From positions 5,890,001 to 5,954,000 of the forward strand of contig JAOVFP010000004.1 in assembly GCA_025738555.1 (NCBI GenBank): a stretch of DNA of 64,000 bases. The letters are read 5' to 3'. Shown here one piece after another: positions 45,927 to 56,351 of the stretch (position 1 is its first letter; each line of letters opens with the position of its first letter). The DNA is from Cyathus striatus. Its lineage: Eukaryota; Basidiomycota; Agaricomycetes; Agaricales; Nidulariaceae. The notes below the pieces were generated by a model. It had not been told where the DNA came from, did not search any database, and worked only from the letters and a program-made list of their open reading frames with translations. Made by a program: the position numbers and the translations under genes.

Positions 45927-46463
45927 TAAACTTATCTAGTTTCGTGAGGGTCGTAAATCTTTAATTAACCTGCATCTCTTTATATATATCTATATGTTTA
46001 ATTGATAAGAGCTGCATGTTCTTGCTAGGTACGGTATTAGATTTAAACGATGTGCCTCAGGCTGCCGTCATTGGAAGGTTCGCGTCAATCACTTTATTGG
46101 TTGATAGATACGTAACTTAACTTTAGAAGGCTTTAGCTTGTATTTCAAGTCAGGTTCAGGTCCGGGTCGGTTGCCGGCTGGCGTACTACGCTGTTGTTGC
46201 GAACGATAGACCAATGAAATACTGGAATGTGGAAACCAGGACGGTTATTTGAATAAAGGCTATATGCTAGCCATTCAGCCAATTGAACCCGAGTCAGAGA
46301 ATTCAATCTATTGACCGGTGGCAATTAATAAGCAGAAGTCGCACTTCTCCCTTCGCTCTACTCATACGGCACTACATAGCTGGAATTTTGATACAGGTGA
46401 GCTTAATCTACTACAGTATTGCTATTAATCTTACCATGTCAAGCCATTGACACTCTGTGACCA
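45927..46463. other. 5' region of F-box gene with probable UTR intron
   Basis: The last ~160 bp are duplicated upstream of the second F-box copy (51750-51906). The shared CAGGTGAG and TGTCAAG sites would remove a short 5'UTR intron (about 46397-46442). No other gene supported. Confidence 0.5.
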
Positions 46464-47769
46464 ATGGCATCACCCACTGAAGCAGTATTCCCACTTGAGA
46501 TTTTCGAGCTTATCATAGGTGAAGTTGCGTCTAAGAACAAAACTTGCTGGCAAGATCTCAATGCATGTGCTTTAACTTGTAAAGATTTCTTGCAACCTTC
46601 AAGGCGTCATCTTTTCCGCATAGTCAAACTTTCCAAGTACACCCGATGCTCAAACTTTCGTGATGTACTGGCCTCATGTCCGGAAATTGCGCACTACGTT
46701 CGCGTGTTGTATTTAAATAACTGGAATGTGGATAATAGAAAACAGTCCACTTTACGAAATCCCGCCCTTCCAGAAATTCTCGCTTCATTTGAAAATTTAG
46801 AAGTGTTGCGAATATCATGGGAATGGAATCTCAGGTGGGGAAATATGCCACGAAAAGTAGAGGAGAAGATCGCAAGTTTGATCTTGTCACCCACTCTTAT
46901 GGAGCTGAGTCTTGACCAAATTGTAAGGATCCCTTCGACATATCTGAAATGGATTGCGCGTATCCCCACTGTAAAAATCAGTTGGGCAACCTTTTCAGGC
47001 TTACAGGAAGAAGACCCTCTGGTATTGAATCCAGTAGCCAGACCACGGGATTGTTACCTTCGAACATTGATGTTTGGTCTTATGGTTCCACCCGATGAAA
47101 TAAGTTCGCAAGTATTTGTTAATGGCCTCTCGCCACCAACTTGCAAGCTTGAGGTATTATCGATCGAATATGACTACGACTTGGATGCTGGAATGCAAAT
47201 TATAAATATGCACAAGAGCACCTTGACTCAGATTGTGTTTCGTGACACTTTATCAGAAGGTAAAGTTGAATGAATATTTTTATTTCACATACTAAATCAC
47301 TAACACAACGATGAAAGACTTTCACAAATATCAAATTGGTGTACTTCCTTGTCTCAGAAAGATTAAATTTCAAACAGATTTTGATTTAGAAGATGACGAC
47401 CCCTTCGACAAAATTAAACAATTCCTTGCTAGCTCAATAAAAACAGGGAATGTACTTGAAGAAATCATTATATATCTGAATAGTTATCATGGCCCTAATG
47501 AAGATTGGGCTAAAACGCCTTATTGGGATGCCCTGGATATTTTTCTCTCCGGAGCACAATTCAAAAATTTGCGGAGGCTTGAACTCACTGGGCTACCTAT
47601 CCCTCACCAGGCTCACTTACCAACAAATTCGCCATACGAAAATAAAGGCCAGTATGAAAGCGTCAAAAATGAAATTTGCAGTCTTCTTGGCAGAATACAT
47701 AAGAGGGGATTATTACACTTTGGGCCTTCGCATTTTATCTACCTGAAAATTGATGGTGCTACTGGCTGA
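46464..47769 (+). CDS. F-box protein, intact member of a tandem pair
   Basis: Exon 1, 46464-47259, and exon 2, 47318-47769, flank a 58-nt intron. The N-terminus EAVFPLEIFELIIGEVASKN with LNACALTCKDFLQPSRRHLF is an F-box-like domain. Later segments are Leu-rich (ASFENLEVLRISWEW, LSPTLMELSLDQIV, LRRLELTGLPIPH). About 415 residues, ending LKIDGATG. The intron splits codon S-E-D, and the same intron is present in the paralog at 51907. No lesion seen. Probable SCF substrate receptor, target unknown. Confidence 0.85.
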
Positions 47770-50119
47770 GATACAGGTATTCCACTATAATAACACTGCT
47801 ACTCGATGTAATAATAGTTACTAGTCTAATTATAATACTTGAGTCCCAGCTAATAGTCTTGTAAGAGAACGAAGGGTGTAAACGTTCAAAAGGTATTGTA
47901 TATTTCTTAATAATAAACGGACGACGGAACGGTGTCTTAAAGCGCTTACGGGCGCTTCGCGTACTCAAAATGTCTCGTTATATAACCAAAAACAAATGTA
48001 TTTCGTCTGTGCAGTGTGGCGCTACCCTGTCTGTGAGGAGAGGAAGTACTGCTGTCGTGCGGTGCTTTCCTTGTTCTATTTCCTACAACGAGACTTATAT
48101 ACATTATAACTACGCGAAACGATCAAATTGTACAGTACGTATCTTACATATCTACTTATACGTAGCCCGTGCCTGTTCTTATCCATCAGCCCGTAGCAGG
48201 CAGAGACGCTAGCGCGCGCGTGGGTAGAACCTAAATATAGCTTATGTGGTACTGACACGCTCTACACACTGATGCGCTACGCCGCACAAGGCGCGTGAAA
48301 GCGCGTGTCGTCGTTCCCAAAGATCCGCGCCTGACGCTCGGTTCTCCTGATGCGCGTCCGTCCGTTAACCCCTTCACCGCTCTGAACGCCTTTCCACCAA
48401 CTGAGCGTGCATACCATGAAACTCGACATTTCCTAAATCAATCCTCTATACTTCCAGTTCATAGGTACCAGTTTCCTTATATTTTTGTCAATTCCTAGTA
48501 CATAGTCCTTGTTCTTGAATGCTGACATAGTAATTTATAGGTTTTTCGGCACCAAAACCAGAGTTACTAGTTGCTTTATGGACAATGGGTGATGTCATGC
48601 GCCTTCACTTGAACAAAAGAACAAATACAAAGGTTTGCCTTTGAATCTCTCCTATCCGTGTACATGCATATCAACCTTTATTCCTATTGATCTCATATTT
48701 ATTACTGTTATTTTATAGCTCCCTTATTATGTATGTGAAACACACTTCAGATGGCGGTGCGGGACTTAACTCCAGCTCTTGAACTCGAGATCAGGGAGGT
48801 GGGTTTATACTAACTGGATTTATATAGGAAATTCCTCGTATATTTCTTAACAAATAAACGGCACCTTATCAAAATGTAAGAATTTTACTTCTACGCACCT
48901 GTACATACTTCTTCGCTTTGTCAATTACCAAATGATTTTTATTAGCTAACTCATGTATTTATTATTTACTCTTATTGCTCTTATTTTTGCTTGCATGTTG
49001 TAGCATGGAGAATTGGTTTTTTCGAGAGTTGAAGTTGAAGGCTTGGAGCCCCGATTCTTGCCCATCTCAGGCCTTGGGAGCCGAAGATTCCTATGGTTGT
49101 TTAACAGATTATGTAATCTACGGCTCGGCTCGGCGCTTTCATTTTGTTTCAGCCTTTTCCTTTGATCAACCATCCTAGTCTCGACTCAATACGTCCACTC
49201 CGTGGACGGTCTTGCACCAAAGTCCGTGTTTTACAGGGGCAGTGTAAATCAAATTTTCCATCAGAAGTGTCTATTATGTAAACGATCATTTTGAAGTTGA
49301 TCAAGTTACTTTTGAAGTCATTTTGTTGTCCTCAAGTGTTGCGAGGTCGTCAAATTGTCTCATTCACTGAGACCTTCACCGAACACATTTTAAAATTTTA
49401 TATACATAGTTTTGTGTGCAAGAAGCAATGTAACATTTTTTTTCTACCAATGCCATACCGCTGGTTTGAACTCGAGGCCCCAGAGCGAATATACTACACA
49501 TTTTACACTACCCTGCACTTTCCTGGACTTTGGTCTAAGCCCGTCTCACGAAGTGCCCTTCCCGTTGATGCGTCTACATATGGAAGGTCCACGTGATATC
49601 GTGAGAAGGGTTTTGTTGAGCCTACAACCATCCTTGAACGTTCTGAACAGTTTGAACCATCCCCTCTCTTTATTCATTCCTGAGCTGCTCTCCTTGTTAT
49701 TATACAAAACACTGCGTCATAGTTAAACATATTCGATATACATGGAGATTTTGTAGAAAGAAACAAAGTGACCAAGACTTGACCAAGACAGCGAATGGAA
49801 GGTCTTGCGCGTAACAATCGCCTTCACAGGCAGGGATCTAGGCCTCATTCCGGGCCGCGAAATGGGATGCTACAACCAACTATATCATACCATCCGCACT
49901 TCTGGAGACCTGGTGACTTGTTTCGGGCCTTATGGGGTGGAAAGTAGTTCAGTGTGTGGGACGGCATTGCGAGAAATGGAGTGGTGTGCAGGCGCTGTAT
50001 GCTTTATATAGTACTTAATAACAGTATGTTTTCTTCTCTCTTCCTTCCTTACCCTTTGAATACCTCCCTCAATTGAACGAAAGTCTCACAGAACTTTTTT
50101 TCGACCACAAGAAAGAGGG
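47770..50119. other. Long intergenic region without supported genes
   Basis: Several short frames exist (for example near 48295, 49291 and 49805) but none has domain or splice support. A small GC-rich patch near 48290-48390 and a short hairpin (CGTCCAC-TCC-GTGGACG near 49188) are the only notable structures. It could hold decayed retroelement or gene debris that I cannot identify. Confidence 0.35.
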
Positions 50120-50940
50120 ATGATAATATTCAACTTGGACCATCCAGTGGCCCACCGTTATCGGTGTACAAGCTCGGCCATACCAAGGGACTAAGATCAC
50201 GTCTTCTCCAGCATGTCGTACAGTACCAACGACTTGCGCGTGGATGATATTCTCAGCTCACTAACGCAAGCAGCGAGGTGGATCCAAAGAGACGTTTCAG
50301 GTTGTAAAACACAGAAGAGGGGCGGAGTATCTTTGGGCGGAGAAGTATTATGGAGATGGGACTATGGCTACGAATGAGGGTGTCAAGACGATTGCGAAGA
50401 CGATTGAGAAGCGCGTGGCGGACATGTAAGTAGGCTGAATGGTGATACACCTTTTGTTTCGACGGATCATGATACCTAGCGATTACGTCCGCAGATCCCA
50501 TCGCTTACTGTCGGCACCTAGATCCATCCCATCTCAATGAACGCGACTGCTGCTGACAGTGGTACTTCATCCATAACTGGTAATGAATAATCTCCCGGTA
50601 TGTTGCTTATGCCTTTCGTTACCCCTTAATTGTGTAATACATAAATGCGATCATTGAACTGTAGGTTCTCAAAACACTAACCGTTGCATTACCTTGGGGT
50701 TCTCCTACGGGCCCAATGACACTTGCTGCTAATGCCTCTGTGAACTTGGATTTAGCGCGATCGAAGAGCTTAGGTCGTTAAAAGCCAGGTAGTTTCTTTC
50801 ATTTCTTTCACCCTTCCCTCTTCATACAATGCATGATATTCAATCTCGCAGTTGAAGATGTATCACGGATATGTAATACCATAGCGTGCGGTGATTTTGT
50901 GCACGGTTCCCGTTCAGGGTAATGAAATGGTACGTCTTAT
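50120..50940 (+). pseudogene. Decayed copy of the hybrid histidine kinase N-terminus
   Basis: Pieces in the same order as the start of the kinase gene at 58911. TTGGACCATCCAGT with AGCTCGGCCATACCAAGG matches CTGGACCACCTAGT / AGCTCGGCCCACACCAAGG. GAGTATCTTTGGGCGGAGAA with GTATTATGGAGATGGGACTA matches the [13 protein letters not shown] coding stretch. GAACAATCTCC-like TAATGAATAATCTCCCGG is followed by an intron-like GTATGTTGC. CCTACGGGCCCAATGACACT and GAGCTTAGGTCGTTAAAAGC match the MGPLTAAAF and EELRLLKAQ segments. CCCGTTCAGGGTAATG matches the first HAMP linker. Introns are retained, so this is a DNA duplication, not a retrocopy. Many indels; not coding. Confidence 0.8.
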
Positions 50941-51906
50941 TACACTGTAATAAGACCTTCAAGAAATGACCTTTAAATATGTGAGATTACAGATTACAGG
51001 TATACTACTTCTACGATCCATCAAGTCGTGACTAAAAATATTACACATTAGATTTCAGTTGTTGTCGATAACCAATTCATATTCATCTGGAGCCCACCGC
51101 GAGAGGTTCGCCAAGAGCTCCAGATGAATACGAATCGAATCAACATTTCGCACCGACCAAGAGTACACTTCGAGGGTCGAACTTATGATCCTTCGAAATA
51201 CCTCCGATTAGTAACACCAACGAAATTCCGCTATGCCATGTCATGTGTTATTTTTAAAGGTGGTGTTAATGTCATGCATAATTGGGTTTGGGAATGCTTA
51301 TTAAAACCGATAAACTCTTACTGTCTCAATTTCAAGCAAGATATCAGAGGCCAGAGATTACTCCTTTTGCATCCGAACTTTGTTTGTGAAAGGGATGAGT
51401 ACTTAATAAGCCATCTTTATTCTCAAATTTCAACGAGTAAAGCATGAAATCTTCCCTTAACAATGTGCACTTCGAGATTGGTAAAATATGGTTCCAGCTA
51501 TTTGTTATTTATTAAGCAACATGGCTATGTACATTTCGGCAGAAATGTAACCGAGCTGTAGCTTGTGGTTCAAGTCGGTTACCAGCTGGAGTACGTACTT
51601 ATGTACATATGTAAGTGCAGTTGCGGACGAATCGGGGCGATAGACAATCGTGAAAATAGCATCAAATAACACAGTGATTCGAAGTTCGAACAATGGCCAT
51701 CTCCCTGTCATTCGGCCTCGGCCAGAGAACACATTAATTCTTGATCGATTGACTGGCAATAAATAGGCAGGAGTGGCTCTTTTCACCTTCTCTCCCTTCT
51801 CATACGTGTACTACATAGTTGGAACTCTGGTACAGGTGAGTAAAATCTACTACAGTATTGCTTCTAATCTTACTATGTCAAGCCATCAACACTGTGCGAT
51901 CGGTCG
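50941..51906. other. Intergenic region with a stem-loop and duplicated promoter
   Basis: A 107-codon frame at 51124-51447 has no recognised domain. An 18-bp inverted repeat (51075-51092 and 51118-51135, one mismatch) lies at its start. From about 51536 the sequence is a diverged copy of the 5' region of the F-box gene at 46464, with shared pieces such as CTACTACAGTATTGCT-type and ATGTCAAGCCAT. Confidence 0.5.
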
Positions 51907-54708
51907 ATGGCATCACCTGTTGTGTTCCCACTTGAAATTTTAAACTTTATCATATTATAGGGGAATTCAAAATTGAAGTTACGCGGTACGATACGAGCTG
52001 ATAGCGCTACGTGAACCACTTCCCACGATACTGATGCACATCAAGTCCGTTGCTTCGAGCTCGTATTGAAGAGGTGTAAAGTCCGCTGGGCGTACCTAAA
52101 CAAAGACAAAATGCGAGTCGTCGAGACGTTCGTCCGACTGGGGTGTTCTAAGGTGAGAAGGAAGGGAGTTAGAACGATAGGAGGAGAGTTTCGTGACGTA
52201 ACGAGAGAGATTGAACTTCAGCAGGAAGTTCTGGAGGGGACGAGCGATGGCGTGAGTGTGAAGTTGGGAAAGTGAACGGTGAGACGGCCGAGAAGGTGTT
52301 GTAGACTTAGATTTTGAGTACGAGACGGTGTAAAAGTTGATTAGCCAAGCTGTAGAAAATACAGTGGTTTATATACAGAGAATAAACAAATAATCCTAAA
52401 ATGAATAAGTCACTCCGGGACTCTGGTGAGCGACGATCTCGGATTAAAAATGAATAATAAAGTCAGGTAACATAGCTGAAACACAAGAAATGAATGAGAT
52501 GTAGTCCAGGGAGTCCGTTATAAGGAATAGTGTTGAGTCCGTGTAAAGTTTCCGATGTCAAAGTTCAGGGTTTGTACTGCGAGCGGCAGCGGGGACGTCT
52601 TGGTGAGTCGAAACGATCCCTAGAACTGGGTATAATGTCGGAGCGGTGCACGAAGTTGTACATTTTGAGGAAAGTCCGGGACAGGGCGAGCGGAGAGAGG
52701 AGGATAAGTTGAGACGGGCGGAACGCGTATGGACGCGTCATTCCATCATGATGCGTGATTACGTAATCGAAATTGGAACGTCTTCCGATATCCGAGATAT
52801 CGCGTTTCGCATCGCAGGCACTTTGCCTGCTCTACAGTATCGTCGCGCGTGCCTTTGGGGGCGCTCGGCAAAATCTGTCGGGCCTTTAACATGTTGCAGC
52901 TATCCAGCCAATATCCAGCGGCCGGTTGGTACAAGATCAAACTCCGTATAAATATCTGTGCGGCACTGATAATGGGTTTTGCATTGGCTCTTTAAGTTAC
53001 ATATGCCTATCTTAACCTGCAATTTGACTGAGCAGATATGCAAGTGAGCTACTTTAGTACAGTATCTACAATAAGTAGACAATTTAACGCTACATTGTGT
53101 ACTAGAAGTAATGCCAAAGTAATGCTATTAAGTAAAGTAATATTACAGTCCATTTCGAGGCCTCAAGGCCTCAAAGTTAAGCTATAGTTATAAAAAAAGT
53201 TACTATCCTTCACATGTTTGTGCAGTTAAGTTAAGTACCATTAATTAGAGAAATGTATGAATTGTATATGAAAGTACAGCACAAACTACTGATGAAAAGA
53301 AATGGTATCAGTGTTATTTGATCCCCGACATATCTAGACGGCAGTGCATATCGTTGGGAGGCTGGCAAAACTGGGGGTGTCAAAATTGGAAGTTACGACA
53401 AGCTGTTCACACGATACGGTAACAGGTCTTGGCGCTACGATTTGATCAATTTTGAACTCCCCTATAGACGAAGTTGCATCCGACACTAAGAACAACTTGG
53501 CCTGCGACTTTCAAGATCTCCGTGCATGTGCATTAACTTGTAAAGATTTCTTGCAACCATCAAGGCAGTATCTTTTCCGCAAAGTCGACCTTTCAAAGGA
53601 CACCCAATGCTCAAACTTTTGTGGCGCATTGACCTTATGTCCTGATATTGCGCACCATGTTCGCGTGTTATACCTAAACAACACAAGTGAGGATACTAGA
53701 GAACAGTCCATATCATGGAATCCCGCTCTTCCAAACATTCTTGCCTCATTTGAAAACGTAGAAGCGTTGCTTATAAGATGGCATATGGACCTCATGTGGA
53801 GAGATGTGCCACGCGAAGTAGAGGAGAAGATCGCAACCTTGATCTTGTCACCCACTCTTATGGAGCTGAGTCTTAATCAAGTTCTAGGTATTTCTTCTAC
53901 ATATTTGAAATGGATTGCGCGCATCCCCACTGTACGATTCACTTGGGTGCAATTTTCAGGGCCACAGGACGCAGAGCCTCTGGCATTGAAGGATCCGGTA
54001 GCCAGACCACACGGTTGCTACCTTCGAACGTTGAATCTTGGTCTTGCATACGAACCTTACAATCAATACCTTTCGCAACTAGTTGCTGATGGCCTCTCGC
54101 CTCCGACATGCAAACTGGAGATATTAACAATTCAGAATGACTCGGACTTGGGTGCAGGAATGCGAATTATAAACAAGCACAGGAATACTTTGACTGCAAT
54201 TGTATTTTACGACGATCTACGGGAAGGTAAAGTCGAATGAATACTTTCATTTAAAATTCAAAATCACTAACATAACGACAAAAGACCTCCACGAATATCA
54301 AATTGATGTACTTCCTCGTCTTAGAAAGATCAGATTTAAAGCCGATTTTTGTTTCACAGACGACGACCCCTTCGACAAAATTACACAATTCCTTGCTAGC
54401 TCAATAACGACAGGGAATTCACTTGAAGAAATTACCATATCTGTGAACTCTCATTATCGGTAAGTCCAAATTGGGCTAAAAGAGCTGATTGGGATGCCCT
54501 GGATATCTTTCTCTCCGAGGGACAATTCAAAAATTTACAGAAGCTTCAGCTCACTGGGTTACCAGTCCCTCACCTAAAATCGAATACGCCAAGTGAAAAT
54601 AAATACCAGTATGAAATTGTCAAAGAGCAAGCTTGTGATCTTCTTGGCCGGATACATGAGAGGGGATTATTACTATTAGAATTTAAATATGCGCTTGTTA
54701 TTCTGTAG
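51907..54708 (+). pseudogene. F-box gene copy split by a transposable element and frameshifted
   Basis: The ATG at 51907 starts MASPVVFPLEILNFII, equivalent to the first ~16 residues of the F-box gene at 46464. The frame is then cut by an element at 51960-53462. It resumes with DEVASDTKNN and LRACALTCKDFLQPSRQYLF, through LSPTLMELSLNQVL and DGLSPPTCKLEILTIQ. The conserved intron lies near 54227-54285, followed by DLHEYQIDVLPRLRKI. A small deletion near 54462 shifts the frame relative to the paralog, and the remaining C-terminus to 54708 is readable only in another frame. It is a tandem duplicate of the 46464 gene including its promoter. Clearly a pseudogene. Confidence 0.85.
51960..53462. mobile_element. 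1.5-kb TIR element inserted in the F-box copy
   Basis: The left end reads GGGGAATTCAAAATTGAAG; the right end, on the minus strand, reads GGGGAGTTCAAAATTGATC. TATA flanks both ends (51956-51959 and 53463-53466), so the target duplication is TA or TATA, as for Tc1/mariner-like elements. No transposase is seen. Near the right end (about 53376) a direct-orientation copy of the left end (GGTGTCAAAATTGGAAGTTA) suggests a nested or composite structure. The interior (52060-52720) is purine-rich with unsupported frames. Confidence 0.75.
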
Positions 54709-55077
54709 TAAATAGAGCTTCGGGGAGAATTTTACGTGTACACGCCTATACGTACCTGTTCGTATTTGGATAAAGTCGGGTATGCTTAGAAATTGCAAGA
54801 TGTGTAATACTTAATACTATTAAAGGTACAGCTCTCAGTTGCAGGGTTCATCTGAATAAGTCGTTGCGTTATACGAATCGCGTATAACACTCGGAAGACG
54901 TTCCTCAGTAAGTTGCTTCTAAGTATGAAGAATGAGATGCGTGTCATTTCGGCACTCCTAGAGCGACAAATTTAGACCCACCTCCAATGTCACCTGACTG
55001 CTATCATTCTTCGATTATGACGACAAAGATGTACACAAGAGGGAATTCTCAGTCAGCATTTTCTCGCCTGGACGTGA
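54709..55077. other. Intergenic region upstream of the SDR gene
   Basis: No gene supported. It ends at the SDR core promoter. Confidence 0.4.
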
Positions 55078-55084
55078 TATAAAG
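55078..55084 (+). promoter_or_regulatory. TATA box of SDR gene
   Basis: TATAAAG in GTGATATAAAGACG, 47 bp before the ATG at 55125. Confidence 0.6.
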
Positions 55085-55124
55085 ACGTATGGGCTCCCAC
55101 ATATCGTTCCCATATCATTCTAAC

Positions 55125-56351
55125 ATGGCCCAGAATATCTTGGAGTCTTTGAATGCGAGAAACCTGTTCGACCTTCGAGGGGTTGTAGCAGTCGTTACCG
55201 GTGGAGGATCTGTAAGCTGCTTACTTCTACTTCAATGATCAGCTCTTTAATAATAGCAGGGAATTGGGCTCATGATAAGCTCGACACTGGTTTCGAACGG
55301 GGCTACAGTGTATATCATTGGACCAAAACAGACTGATTTAGATAGGTTAGTTTGCAACATCAATGATGAAGTTGAACTACAAATTCATTTTAACAGGATA
55401 GCAAAGGTATATAACGATGGTGCGACAAATAAGGAAGGTATGGGGAGAATGCATGGTATCGAAGGAGACATCCGATTGAAGGTATCGGAAACTATCTTTC
55501 CTCAATATTTATTTACGCCATCCAGTCCGAAGCAAAGCGTCTCGCCGAGGAAATCGGTAAACGAGAAAAATACATCACGGTCCTCTTCAACAATGCCGGA
55601 ATCCTGCGCGGCGCATTCAAACCCCCTACATCTCCCACAGCAGAAGCATACGTTTCGAGCCTGTTCGACGGGGTAGAACAAGAAGATTTCGACGATGTAC
55701 TTAAAACTAATGCTGTAGGCCCGTACTGGTTAACCTTTGCTTTTTTGCCGTTGCTGGAGAAGTGGAAAAATTCTGAAGAAGCTGTGACGAAGAAGTTTGT
55801 TTCACAGATTGTTATGACGAGTAGTATGAATGGTTGGACGAAGGTTTGGTTTCCTGGAGTATTTATCGTAGTTGATTGTTAACGCGTTTAAATTTAAAGG
55901 ATTCATCGACGAGTGGTTCGTCCTACCCGTACTTATTTTCGAAGAGTGCCATCGGGCATGCTACGTCGTCTCTAGCTCATGAATTGCTACCACTTGGAAT
56001 CAGAGTCAATGGTATAGCACCTGGAGTATTCCCAACGGAGGTACGTACTACAATATCTGTTACATGAACCATCTATAACACTTTGTTAGATGGCAGCTCC
56101 TGGAACAGCCAATGAATTTGGCATATCGCACACGTCTCCCGATAAACCGTATCCACTCGACATACCAACTTGGCCTGCGGTAGGAACCAACAAAGATATG
56201 GGATCGCTTGCATTGTTCCTTGTGGCTAATTGGTTTGTCAATGGTGAAACTGTTTTGATAGATGGTGGTGTAAGTGTTCATAAATGCTGTAGTATGGATA
56301 CACGTATTTATTATGTTGTAGACGCTATTGAAACATCCTTCAAGCTATTAA
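55125..56351 (+). CDS. Short-chain dehydrogenase/reductase
   Basis: ATG at 55125 (MAQNILESLNARNLFDLRG). Exon 1 ends in the Rossmann motif, completed across the intron as VTGGGSGIGLMISSTLVSNG, the TGxxxGIG cofactor signature. Later exons give ITVLFNNAGILRGAF (NNAG), FDDVLKTNAVGPYWLTFAFL, QIVMTSSMNGWTK (catalytic Ser region) and SSYPYLFSKSAIGHA (YxxxK catalytic pair). LGIRVNGIAPGVFPTEM follows, and the C-terminus LIDGG is spliced (donor GTAAGT at 56270) to TLLKHPSSY, stop at 56349-56351. That ending is typical of a fungal SDR group annotated as 3-oxoacyl-reductase/RhlG-like. About 310 residues, NAD(P)-dependent, substrate unknown. Six or so short introns; no lesion. Confidence 0.88.

Noticed and set aside
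48290..48500. GC-rich frame near 48295-48498
   Set aside because: Short, no homologous feature recognised and no splice context.
51124..51447. 107-codon frame upstream of the split F-box gene
   Set aside because: No domain, no splice partner, and it begins within a hairpin; not enough to call a gene.
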